A program made the position numbers and the translations under genes. Under the pieces are notes generated by a model. The model was not told where the DNA came from. It made no database searches and saw nothing but the letters and a program-made list of their open reading frames with translations. Of a stretch of 20,356 nucleotides of DNA, positions 13,536 to 20,356 are shown piece after piece. Location of the stretch: positions 1 to 20,356 of the forward strand of contig JAFGNQ010000471.1 of the NCBI GenBank assembly GCA_016926925.1, written 5' to 3'. Source of the stretch: Candidatus Aminicenantota bacterium (GTDB lineage Bacteria; Acidobacteriota; Aminicenantia; Aminicenantales; Aminicenantaceae). Within the stretch, counting starts at the first letter, position 1. Every line of letters starts with the position of its first letter.

Positions 13536-15266
13536 ATGAAGAAACAACTTCTGCTATCGATTTTGCTGGCAAGTCTTATTTTCAGTATCGGCGCCCTGAA
13601 TGCAGCCGAAATCAAAGGCAAAGTCACGATATATCCCAGTGAAAAAGCCTACACCAAGGGGGCCATACTGCTCAAGCCTCTGGGAGAAGAAAAGTACGAA
13701 AAATCTGAAATCGACAAAGAGGGCGGCTACGCGTTCGCCGGTATTCAGCCCGGCAAATACATCATAAAAATGGACCTCTACAGCTTGACTCCTGTCGAGC
13801 AGGAAATCGAGATAACGAATGCCGTTGAAACCACGGTCCTCGATCTCCAAATCAGGCTCTCCATTCTTGACAAAGTGCTGGTTTTCATCAAAGACTTCAG
13901 CGATTTTGTCTGGTTCCCTGTCATGGTCTTACTCCTCTTAGGAGTCGGCTTTCTCCTGACTATCGTCTGCCGCCTGATCCAAGTCAGAAGGCTCCTCCTG
14001 GCTCTCAAAATGGTCCTCAGAGGAGCGATGCACAAGGATAAAACGGACAAAGAGGAAGGCGACATTTCCCCTTATGCGGCGCTGATGACGGCGCTGGCGG
14101 CTACAGTCGGAAACGGCAATATCGCCGGCGTTGCCACAGCCATTGCCATGGGAGGGCCTGGGGCTCCGGTCTGGATGTGGATCGCGGGATTTCTGGGTAT
14201 GGCCACTAAGTACGCAGAGGGATTCTTCGGGGTCAAATTCAGGGTCAAGAATGAGCGTGGTGAGATGTCGGGCGGACCCATGTATTACGCCCGCTACGGC
14301 ATCAAAAACGAAAAGCTGGCCAAATTCATGGGCATGTTTTTTGCTATCTGCGGCACCTTTGCCTGCCTTTTCGGCACGGGGAACATGGCCCAATCCAATT
14401 CCATGGCTCTTGCTTTCAACGACCAGTTCGGCGTTCCATTCTGGCTGACGGGTTTGGTGATCACCACCATGGTCGGAGCGGTAATCCTGGGTGGGATCAA
14501 GCGTATCGGCGGCGTTTCGGAAAGGCTTGTTCCTGCCATGATCATCTTCTATTTCACGGGAGCCATCATCATCATTGTCGCCAATATCACCCATTTGCCT
14601 GCGGCCGTATCCGTCATCTTCAAATCCGCCTTCACCATCAAAGCCGTAGGAGGGGCTATGGTAGGGGCATCCATGAGGCAGGCGATTATCCTTGGAGTCC
14701 GCCGAGGCCTCCTGTCCAATGAATCGGGGCTGGGTTCAGCCGCAATCGCCCAGTCAGCCTCCAAATCCTCCGATCCCTCAAAAAACGGCCTGATCGCTAT
14801 GACGGGAACCTTCATAGACACCCTGGTCGTGAACACCCTGACAACATTGAGCATCGTCATCACGGGAATGTACCTCAAGACTGCGGCCTTCGGCGTCACC
14901 GACGGCCTGACGTCTACGGCTCTAACCGCGGCCGCCTTCGATTCCGTTATTCCCTACGGCGGGTACATCATCGCCCTCAGTTCCTTTCTGTTCGGGTATT
15001 CCACGCTTCTCGGATGGTGCTTCTACGGGGAGAAGTGTCTGGAATACATCTTCGGAGTCAAAATCGTCTTCTCCTTCCGTCTCGTCTTTCTCGGCCTTCT
15101 TTTCATCGGTTCCGTGCTCCAGGGAGTCCATCTCAATATCGTCTGGCTCGTTGGAGACACGGCTAATGCTTTCATGGCCTTTCCCAACTTGCTTTCGCTC
15201 ATTATGTTGACAGGTTTGCTCGGAAAAACTACCCGAGATTACTTTTTCAAGAAGAAAAAATCCTGA
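13536..15266 (+). CDS. AGCS-family sodium/amino acid symporter with secreted N-terminal beta-sandwich domain
   Basis: Residues 1-23 are a clear signal peptide (MKKQLLLSILLASLIFSIGA, cleavage near LNA-AE). Residues 25-108 resemble a carboxypeptidase-regulatory/transthyretin-like beta-sandwich (IKGKVTIYP..., DKEGGYAFAGIQPGKYIIKM). From about 125 the protein is an AGCS (alanine or glycine:cation symporter) transporter with roughly eleven helices; the family motif reads VGNGNIAGVATAIAMGGPGA (191-210), then MATKYAEGFFG, and MSGGPMYY follows. Ordinary AGCS proteins are about 440-480 residues, so the extra 105-110 residues are an added domain, placed outside the inner membrane by the signal peptide. 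The core looks intact and functional, importing alanine, glycine or similar with sodium. It follows NSS copy 2 by 8 bp with a GAGG ribosome site. Confidence 0.92.
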   Translation: MKKQLLLSILLASLIFSIGALNAAEIKGKVTIYPSEKAYTKGAILLKPLGEEKYEKSEIDKEGGYAFAGIQPGKYIIKMDLYSLTPVEQEIEITNAVETTVLDLQIRLSILDKVLVFIKDFSDFVWFPVMVLLLLGVGFLLTIVCRLIQVRRLLLALKMVLRGAMHKDKTDKEEGDISPYAALMTALAATVGNGNIAGVATAIAMGGPGAPVWMWIAGFLGMATKYAEGFFGVKFRVKNERGEMSGGPMYYARYGIKNEKLAKFMGMFFAICGTFACLFGTGNMAQSNSMALAFNDQFGVPFWLTGLVITTMVGAVILGGIKRIGGVSERLVPAMIIFYFTGAIIIIVANITHLPAAVSVIFKSAFTIKAVGGAMVGASMRQAIILGVRRGLLSNESGLGSAAIAQSASKSSDPSKNGLIAMTGTFIDTLVVNTLTTLSIVITGMYLKTAAFGVTDGLTSTALTAAAFDSVIPYGGYIIALSSFLFGYSTLLGWCFYGEKCLEYIFGVKIVFSFRLVFLGLLFIGSVLQGVHLNIVWLVGDTANAFMAFPNLLSLIMLTGLLGKTTRDYFFKKKKS

Positions 15267-15281
15267 CAAGAGGCATCGCGA

Positions 15282-16247
15282 ATGCCCAAAAGGAAAAATC
15301 GGCTCGGCCTCGTTCTCAAATTCCTGTTCAGCATATCCATCATAGCCTTCTTACTCATCAAGAAAATTCCTCTCAGTGACATCGGCCAAGCCGTAGGCGG
15401 GGTTGATTTCTTTTGGCTCTTGTTGTCCTTTTCTCTTCATGCCTTGGGACTTCTCATCAGTGCCCGCCGCTGGCAGATCCTGATCCATGCTCAAGGCGAC
15501 AGAGTCCCTTTCGGCTATCTGGTACAGTCCTACCTTGTAGGCAACTTTTTCAACCTCTTCCTGCCCACCCGTTTCGGAGGAGACGTCATGCGGATATGGG
15601 ACGGCTCACGGTACTCCCGATCACTTCTCAAATCATCGGCCATCGTTCTTGTCGAACGTCTGACCGGAATCATCGTACTCCTGGTCTTCGCTACGACGGC
15701 ATCGCTCCTCCGACTCGATATGACTCAGAAATATCCCATTATCTGGGTATCCTTGGCCATAGGGCTGGCAGGTCTGGTCTGTGTCATCGTCTTCTTCCTG
15801 CCTATAGCATCCACGATTCTCGCAAAAATTCCGGAAAGGGGGCTTCTGGCAAAGGTTAAAGCAAAGATTATTGAATTCAGGAGCATCGTGCTGGTTTACA
15901 GAGAAAATAAGGCGGTCTTCCTCCAAGCACTCTATTGGGCCTTGCTCCTTCAGATTAACGTCATCCTCCACTATTTTTTAGTCGGGATTGCATTCCGCAT
16001 CCCCATTCCATTTATCGATTATTTCATCTTCATGCCCATTGTCCTTCTCGTCCTGACCATCCCGGTCACAATTAGCGGACTTGGACTTCGCGAGATGCTT
16101 TACATCGAAATCTTTAAGCTCTACGAAGTTCCCAATGCTTTGGCCTTCTCATTTTCCCTCATCGCCGATATTCTCTTCACCTTTATCATCGGCACAGCAG
16201 GCGGCATTATTTATATCTTCAGAAAGGAGGGACCTCCCCGTCCTTGA
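15282..16247 (+). CDS. LPG-synthase-TM / AglD (UPF0104) family membrane protein
   Basis: The 321-residue protein has about eight hydrophobic helices and the family core: SARRWQILI near 60, then SYLVGNFFNLFLPTRFGGDV near 85-104, where the N.F.P...GgD.mR pattern is diagnostic, followed by SSAIVLVERLTG and IPVTISGLGLREM near 255-270. This corresponds to the flippase-like membrane part of MprF (lysyl-phosphatidylglycerol synthase) without the aminoacyl-transferase domain. Relatives include archaeal AglD and hopanoid- or lipid-linked proteins, so a role in moving or building a lipid-linked molecule is likely, though not defined. It follows the AGCS gene by 15 bp with AGAGG as ribosome site and closes the transporter cluster. 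A bulged CTCCCCGT/ACGGGAG hairpin overlaps its stop, without a T-run. Confidence 0.85.
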   Translation: MPKRKNRLGLVLKFLFSISIIAFLLIKKIPLSDIGQAVGGVDFFWLLLSFSLHALGLLISARRWQILIHAQGDRVPFGYLVQSYLVGNFFNLFLPTRFGGDVMRIWDGSRYSRSLLKSSAIVLVERLTGIIVLLVFATTASLLRLDMTQKYPIIWVSLAIGLAGLVCVIVFFLPIASTILAKIPERGLLAKVKAKIIEFRSIVLVYRENKAVFLQALYWALLLQINVILHYFLVGIAFRIPIPFIDYFIFMPIVLLVLTIPVTISGLGLREMLYIEIFKLYEVPNALAFSFSLIADILFTFIIGTAGGIIYIFRKEGPPRP

Positions 16248-16644
16248 GAACGGGAGCACTCATGGAGGGCTTTTTGCCTTCTGCTATCCGGCCTGGTATG
16301 CAAGCATTTAACCGGCTTGGCCGCCTTTCCGTTTCCACGATAGCCTAATTCGCATGTCAAGAGTGTAAGCTCGGCAAGGTCTGAATTCGTCGAAGACTCC
16401 ACCACCAACCATCATTGGACTCCTACAGACAACGCCTCGCTCTTCCTACCTGCCGGTGTGAGAATAAGACCCTTCCGGACACCACCTTGCAGCCCTAACG
16501 GACTGTGACTTGCTTTAAATTTCCACCCGCCACCATGCAACTCATATGGATGCTGAAACCTCCCAATTTTTTGCCATTCACAGATCCATCACGAGAAAAG
16601 GAATGCTTGCATAGCTTAAACCGGGCTGATATTTTACATGGATA
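16248..16644. other. Gene-free spacer between transporter and envelope clusters
   Basis: About 400 bp with no open frame that resembles a protein and no tRNA. A weak hairpin (16234-16256) overlaps the preceding stop codon. I find no repeat, insertion-sequence end or known RNA consensus. The promoter of the next operon lies at its right edge. Confidence 0.5.
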
Positions 16645-16649
16645 ATGTG

Positions 16650-16655
16650 TATAAT
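16650..16655 (+). promoter_or_regulatory. -10 box of the envC-like operon
   Basis: A perfect TATAAT at 16650-16655 lies 55 bp before the preferred envC-like start. The -35 region is poor; TTTACA at 16633 is only 11 bp away. The box overlaps the first codons of the longest possible reading frame (from 16645), an argument for the downstream start. Confidence 0.45.
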
Positions 16656-16710
16656 GGGGAGAGGTTACAGCCGCATTTTTGTGAATCGTTCAGGCCGATC
16701 ATACGACTCA

Positions 16711-17892
16711 ATGAAAGGAATGGGTGAAAGAAATCTGGCAAGGATAATATTCTGCCTGACTCTGACGGCTGTGCTGTGTACTCCCTCGCTGCCCTACATC
16801 GCATATTACCAACAGGATGTCTCCGAATACGAGAAAAGGCTGGAAGAAATCGCCGCACAGATCAATGATCTTAAGGCGCAAATCAAGAAGGAGGAAAACA
16901 GGAAGAGTTCCTTGCTCTCAAGGCTCGATAAAATCGGCTTCAATAAGAAATTGATCCGTAAAGAGATCTCTCTCTACAATATCCAAATGGAAAAAGCCAA
17001 CGCGGAACTGAAATCATTGAACAACAAGATTCCGGCTCTGAAGTCCGAACTGGCACGGGAAAAAGACTCTGTTTCCAAGATTCTTGTGACTCTCTATAAA
17101 TTTGGCAGACTCAATATTTTCGGATCCATGCTTCAAGCCGAGAATGTGGGAAGCCTGCTCTCTGAGAACAAACACCTTGTCCTGTTGGCCCAGCACCAGC
17201 AGCAAACCGTGTCCGAATACATGAAAACATTGAACGATCTCAAATCTTCGGAAAAAAAAGTCGAATCCAAAAAAGCAGAGATCGCTCAGCTCATCGACAA
17301 AGCAGGGAAGAAAAAACAGGATCTGGACGCAGAAGAAAAAAGCAATCAAGCCCTTCTCAAAGATATCGATCAGAATAAGGAAACGCACCAGAAGGTCATG
17401 GCGGAGTTAACGGAAAGGGCGGAACAGCTGCAAAAACTCATGAAAAAAATTTTAAGCAGTCAAGTCCCGCTTCCTGTCACTCTCATTCCGCTCTACGAGA
17501 AGAAAGGCAAGATTCCTTGGCCTATATCAGGTCAAATCGTTACGCATTTCGGGCTCAAAAGGCATCCCCGTTTCAGGACGTTGACAAAAAACAACGGAAT
17601 AGAAATCTCCCCGAAAAAAAACGTAATCGTCAAATCCATCCACCCGGGGACGGTTGTCTATAACGACCATTTTCAAGGCTACGGAAACCTTCTCATTATT
17701 GATCATGGAATGAGCTACTATTCGCTTTACGGGCATTGCACGGATTTCTTGGTGAAAAAGGGAGATCCAGTACAAAGCGAACAGCCTATCGCTATGGTCG
17801 GAGATCTCGGCTCTCTAAAGGGACAAACACTTTATTTTGAGATCCGATACAAGACAAAGCCCCTCAATCCCTTGCAATGGCTGAAACGATGA
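16711..17892 (+). CDS. EnvC-like murein hydrolase activator (coiled coil + degenerate LytM/M23)
   Basis: From the ATG at 16711 the 393-residue protein has a signal peptide or anchor (about 1-32), a long coiled coil (about 35-250, KRLEEIAAQINDLKAQIKKE and on) and a C-terminal LytM domain (about 268-390: WPISGQIVTHFG, GYGNLLIIDHG, YSLYGH, LYFEIRYK). In active M23 enzymes zinc is held by H.G.D and H.H; here the first His is Asn294, the Asp is Glu298 and the last His is Tyr375, so only His342 remains. This loss, and the whole layout, is that of E. coli EnvC, which has no hydrolase activity but activates amidases at the septum. The start is uncertain: 16720 and 16645 are in frame, and no choice has a good ribosome site. 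It heads an operon with ctpA-like and yibQ-like genes. Confidence 0.88.
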   Translation: MKGMGERNLARIIFCLTLTAVLCTPSLPYIAYYQQDVSEYEKRLEEIAAQINDLKAQIKKEENRKSSLLSRLDKIGFNKKLIRKEISLYNIQMEKANAELKSLNNKIPALKSELAREKDSVSKILVTLYKFGRLNIFGSMLQAENVGSLLSENKHLVLLAQHQQQTVSEYMKTLNDLKSSEKKVESKKAEIAQLIDKAGKKKQDLDAEEKSNQALLKDIDQNKETHQKVMAELTERAEQLQKLMKKILSSQVPLPVTLIPLYEKKGKIPWPISGQIVTHFGLKRHPRFRTLTKNNGIEISPKKNVIVKSIHPGTVVYNDHFQGYGNLLIIDHGMSYYSLYGHCTDFLVKKGDPVQSEQPIAMVGDLGSLKGQTLYFEIRYKTKPLNPLQWLKR

Positions 17893-17921
17893 TGGTAAAA
17901 TCGAAAGGTGCTGTGAATGCG

Positions 17922-19064
17922 ATGAACATCAAAAAATTACGGATCACACTCGTCACCGTCTGGGTTGCACTATGCCTGTTCTTCCTTCTGGAAAAGAATT
18001 TTCTTCCCGGTCTTTCCGGAAAAAATGCGGCCGATGACCGAATGAAGCTCGTTGGCAGTGCCGCCTATTTGATCCGTGATGAATATGTTGAAGAACCCAG
18101 CCCCGCTACAACCATGGAGGGGGCGTTTCGGGGCCTTGTCGATTCTCTCGACATCCTATCCAGTTATTTGGACAAGGAGTCTTTGGTAAAATATCGTCAG
18201 CGCAAAGACTCCGATCTTTTTGGGCCGGGTCTCCTTCTCTTCAAAAATCAAGGGAGATTTCCGCTGGTTGTTGCAGTCAAAGAAAACTCGCCGGGTGAGC
18301 AAGCAGGAATTCAGTTAGGCGAATCCATAAGCGCCATTAACGGTAGGTCCACTCTGATGATGAGCATGGTGGAAGCTAACCTTATTCTCAAGGACAAAAC
18401 CAAAAAACCGGTTCGACTCAAAGTGCTTCGTGGAAGCGACACAAGGGTCGTAGAAGTGGAAAGAAGTCCTATGGCTGACGAAGCATATTCCTTTGCCCCA
18501 CAAGAAAGCTTGAGTGGAATCTTGAAAATTAGCAATTTCTATCCGCCGTGCGCATCACGATTCAGAGAAGATCTCGTCCCGAAACTGGCCTCTGCTCAAA
18601 AGCCGCTGGTGCTGGATTTGAGATATTGTGCGGAAGGAGAGATCGGTGAAGCCCAAGCGTTCCTAAACATCCTGCTGAATCAAAGCAACATTGGGTATCT
18701 CAAGAAAAAAGGAGACACCAGGGAAAATCTCTCCCTCCAAGGCAAATCTGTTTTGAGCAATCTGCCGTTGATTGTATGGACAAGCCAAGCAACAATCGGA
18801 GCGGCTGAAATCGTGGCCGGAGTACTCAGGGAATTCAAGAGTGTCAAGATCATAGGCCGCCGATCCCCCGGACTTGTTTCACAGCAGGCGGTCATTCCTC
18901 TGGAAGACGGGAGCGGCCTCTTGCTGACATCTTCGGTTTTTTACTTGAATGCGGGTGAACCGATCTGGAATAAAGGTATTGAGCCGGATATCGAAATCGG
19001 TGACGATGATCCGAGTTTCGCAGCCTACCTGGAAAAAACCCTTAATCTCATCTCAAATTTATAA
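17922..19064 (+). CDS. S41 family C-terminal processing protease homologue, catalytic dyad missing
   Basis: The 380-residue protein has an N-terminal membrane anchor (MNIKKLRITLVTVWVALCLF), the S41 helical lead-in VDSLDILSSYLDKE, a PDZ domain (about 105-175, LVVAVKENSPGEQAGIQLGE) and the S41 core with VLDLRYCAEGEIGEA. At the active site, GSASASEI of CtpA/Prc proteins is ATIGAAEI, so the nucleophilic Ser is Gly293. 25 residues later the general-base Lys (FGKG) is Leu318 in RRSPGLVSQ. The fold looks intact and the frame is open, so this is a pseudoprotease and not a decayed gene. Upstream in-frame ATGs (17877, 17889) overlap the envC-like stop; 17922 follows GAAAGGTG by about 11 nt and starts the anchor. 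Probably an envelope scaffold with the EnvC-like neighbour. Confidence 0.88.
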   Translation: MNIKKLRITLVTVWVALCLFFLLEKNFLPGLSGKNAADDRMKLVGSAAYLIRDEYVEEPSPATTMEGAFRGLVDSLDILSSYLDKESLVKYRQRKDSDLFGPGLLLFKNQGRFPLVVAVKENSPGEQAGIQLGESISAINGRSTLMMSMVEANLILKDKTKKPVRLKVLRGSDTRVVEVERSPMADEAYSFAPQESLSGILKISNFYPPCASRFREDLVPKLASAQKPLVLDLRYCAEGEIGEAQAFLNILLNQSNIGYLKKKGDTRENLSLQGKSVLSNLPLIVWTSQATIGAAEIVAGVLREFKSVKIIGRRSPGLVSQQAVIPLEDGSGLLLTSSVFYLNAGEPIWNKGIEPDIEIGDDDPSFAAYLEKTLNLISNL

Positions 19065-19067
19065 TTT

Positions 19068-20240
19068 ATGCGAACGCCCAGATCGCCGAGAGAAAATCAA
19101 ATTCCGGTATCAACGCGTGCCATCCACATAGCCCTTATCTGCCTCACTCTGCTTACTGTTTTGGGATTGGACTGGGTCCAATGGAAAAAGGGAAAGCATT
19201 CTTGCCTTTTTTCGAATCTTGCTCAGGGGGAAAAAATAAGACCGCCAAAAAAAGAAACCCTCACCCAGATCGTGCTGGGAGCCTTGGCCAATCTCGAAAT
19301 TCAGAGAAAATCGGTCAATCAATTCAAGGATGACGGTGGAAGCTTTCATTTGATGATCGATATCCCGTTCCAGAAATACGGCAATATCGAAAAGTCGCTG
19401 GAAAACACCTTGCTCCAGCATGGTTTCCGGATCCTCAAAAGAGAAGAACAAAAATCTACAGAAAAGAATTTTTTTCTGTGGGAAATTGAAGGAGAGGAGG
19501 GGCAAAAACTTGCCATCCTTTTTTCGTGCCGGAAGGAGAGTCCAAAGACAGCCAAGAAACCCGGCTTAAGGCCGGCGCGAAACAAAGTGGCCCTGATCGT
19601 CGATGACATGGGCTACAGCCTGGAAGCCATCAATCTTTTGGCTTCGCTCGGTAAACCGCTGACGGTGGCCATCATTCCTTTCAGTCCTCTCGCCCTGGAA
19701 ACAGCCACAATCTCCCGTCGGAACAACCTCGAAGTCATCCTCCACCTGCCCCTTGAATCGATCAACAATTCAGAAAAATACAGTGTCAAAGGCATGATTT
19801 TTGCCGACATGAGCGAAGAAGATATTATCAAAACAGTGGATAAAAACCTCGAACAGGTCCCTTTCATACAGGGCGTTAACAACCACATGGGCTCGAGAAT
19901 TACGGCGGACACGCGGCTCATGCGTATCATCTTAGGCCGTCTGCGGGCACGGAATCTCTTTTTCATCGATAGCCGCACTACGGGAAGTACGGTTGCCCAT
20001 CAAGTCGCACAAAGCCTTGGCATCCCCACAGCTTTCCGGCATGTATTTCTCGACGGCGAGCCAACAGAGAATTACATTAAAGGGAAGTTCATGGAGCTCC
20101 TGCATTTGGCTGAAAAGAACGGATTCGCTTTGGGAATCGGCCACCCGTTGGAGGAAACTCTCAAGTTCCTCAAGGAGAATTTCCACCTCATAGAAGAGCA
20201 CAATCTCGAACCTGTGTTTGCATCACAGGTCGTCCAATAA
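19068..20240 (+). CDS. Divergent polysaccharide deacetylase family protein (YibQ-like)
   Basis: The 390-residue protein has one membrane helix near 19-36, a linker domain (about 60-150) and a NodB-like barrel from about 173. Family motifs are KVALIVDDMGYS (Asp179, Asp180), LTVAIIPFSPLA, VILHLPLES, GVNNHMGSRIT, LFFIDSRTTG and ALGIGHPLEET. These are the conserved positions of the divergent polysaccharide deacetylase (DUF610, PF04748) family, whose substrate is not established. E. coli yibQ lies next to envC, and here the same pairing occurs with the S41 gene between them. Only 3 bp separate it from the preceding stop and the ribosome site is poor, so translational coupling is likely. The protein faces the periplasm by its anchor. 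Motifs are intact. Confidence 0.9.
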   Translation: MRTPRSPRENQIPVSTRAIHIALICLTLLTVLGLDWVQWKKGKHSCLFSNLAQGEKIRPPKKETLTQIVLGALANLEIQRKSVNQFKDDGGSFHLMIDIPFQKYGNIEKSLENTLLQHGFRILKREEQKSTEKNFFLWEIEGEEGQKLAILFSCRKESPKTAKKPGLRPARNKVALIVDDMGYSLEAINLLASLGKPLTVAIIPFSPLALETATISRRNNLEVILHLPLESINNSEKYSVKGMIFADMSEEDIIKTVDKNLEQVPFIQGVNNHMGSRITADTRLMRIILGRLRARNLFFIDSRTTGSTVAHQVAQSLGIPTAFRHVFLDGEPTENYIKGKFMELLHLAEKNGFALGIGHPLEETLKFLKENFHLIEEHNLEPVFASQVVQ

Positions 20241-20271
20241 ATGTGGCTTGTTCCAAAAGACTGCCGTGCGA

Positions 20272-20300
20272 TTGCATAATTTACATCAATTGACTATTAT
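20272..20300 (+). promoter_or_regulatory. Strong sigma70-type promoter at the right edge
   Basis: TTGCAT (20272-20277) and TATTAT (20295-20300) are 17 bp apart. Transcription would start near 20307 and run out of the window into an unseen gene or RNA. Confidence 0.55.
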
Positions 20301-20356
20301 GAATACTAACCTGGATAATTCACGAGTCGAGATTGCTGTAGAAGCGAGGCACAAAG
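20299..20356 (+). CDS. Possible start of an unidentified gene, truncated by the window
   Basis: An open frame from ATG at 20299 encodes MNTNLDNSRVEIAVEARHK and runs off the window. It has no Shine-Dalgarno, and its ATG overlaps the -10 box of the promoter just listed, so a later start or a non-coding RNA is equally possible. I recognise no family. Confidence 0.2.
   Translation, partial: MNTNLDNSRVEIAVEARHK

Noticed and set aside
13938..14594. 218-residue minus-strand open frame inside the AGCS gene
   Set aside because: Composition is Asp/Gly/His-rich noise typical of the antisense of membrane protein codons; no ribosome site or family.
16234..16256. Intrinsic terminator at the end of the LPG-synthase-TM gene
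   Set aside because: The stem has a bulge, contains the stop codon in its loop and is not followed by a T-run.
1..20356. CRISPR arrays, tRNA or rRNA genes, insertion sequences, prophage genes
   Set aside because: No regularly spaced direct repeats, no tRNA-like cloverleaf with TTCGANNC in context, and no transposase, integrase or phage gene was seen.

Overview
The window is a stretch of bacterial chromosome, dense with housekeeping and membrane genes and about half G+C. I see no plasmid, phage, insertion-sequence or CRISPR signature. An LptF/LptG-type permease fragment and an EnvC/CtpA/YibQ-type envelope cassette point to a diderm cell. A flavodiiron protein and a PflX-like radical SAM enzyme point to an anaerobe or microaerobe. 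My best guess is a member of the Aminicenantes/Acidobacteria neighbourhood, but that is an impression from gene content and not a measured placement.

Region 1 (1-2290, minus strand): the 5' end of an LptF/LptG-like permease at the window edge, then groES-groEL. The chaperonin operon has a textbook promoter, two CIRCE operators and a strong intrinsic terminator. Region 2 (2291-2488): a gene-free but highly structured intergenic segment that ends in a hairpin usable as a terminator on both strands. Region 3 (2489-5010, minus): a tightly overlapping operon of purC, a PHP-domain phosphoesterase, a CvpA-family membrane protein and a small Fis-type HTH protein. Region 4 (5194-7448): pgeF (minus) and a PflX-like radical SAM gene (plus) diverge from a short promoter region; a conserved-looking hypothetical gene (minus) faces the latter.

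Region 5 (7696-10389): a CoA-disulfide-reductase/NADH-oxidase-type flavoprotein (plus) faces a flavodiiron protein (minus), a plausible oxygen/NO and thiol redox pair. Region 6 (10692-16247, plus): two tandem NSS-family sodium symporters, an AGCS-family sodium/amino acid symporter fused to a secreted beta-sandwich domain, and an LPG-synthase-TM-type membrane protein. This looks like an amino acid uptake operon. Region 7 (16711-20240, plus): an EnvC-like coiled-coil/LytM protein, an S41 CtpA-like protein and a YibQ-like divergent polysaccharide deacetylase, an order I recall from proteobacterial cell-division loci.

Most notable points: the S41 protein lacks both catalytic residues and sits beside an equally degenerate LytM domain, so the cassette looks like scaffolds and not enzymes. 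The AGCS transporter carries an unusual extracytoplasmic domain. Both NSS paralogs replace the Na1-site asparagine with serine. Several genes have a -10 box exactly 9 nt before the start codon, which suggests leaderless mRNAs. groESL has a duplicated promoter/CIRCE module.
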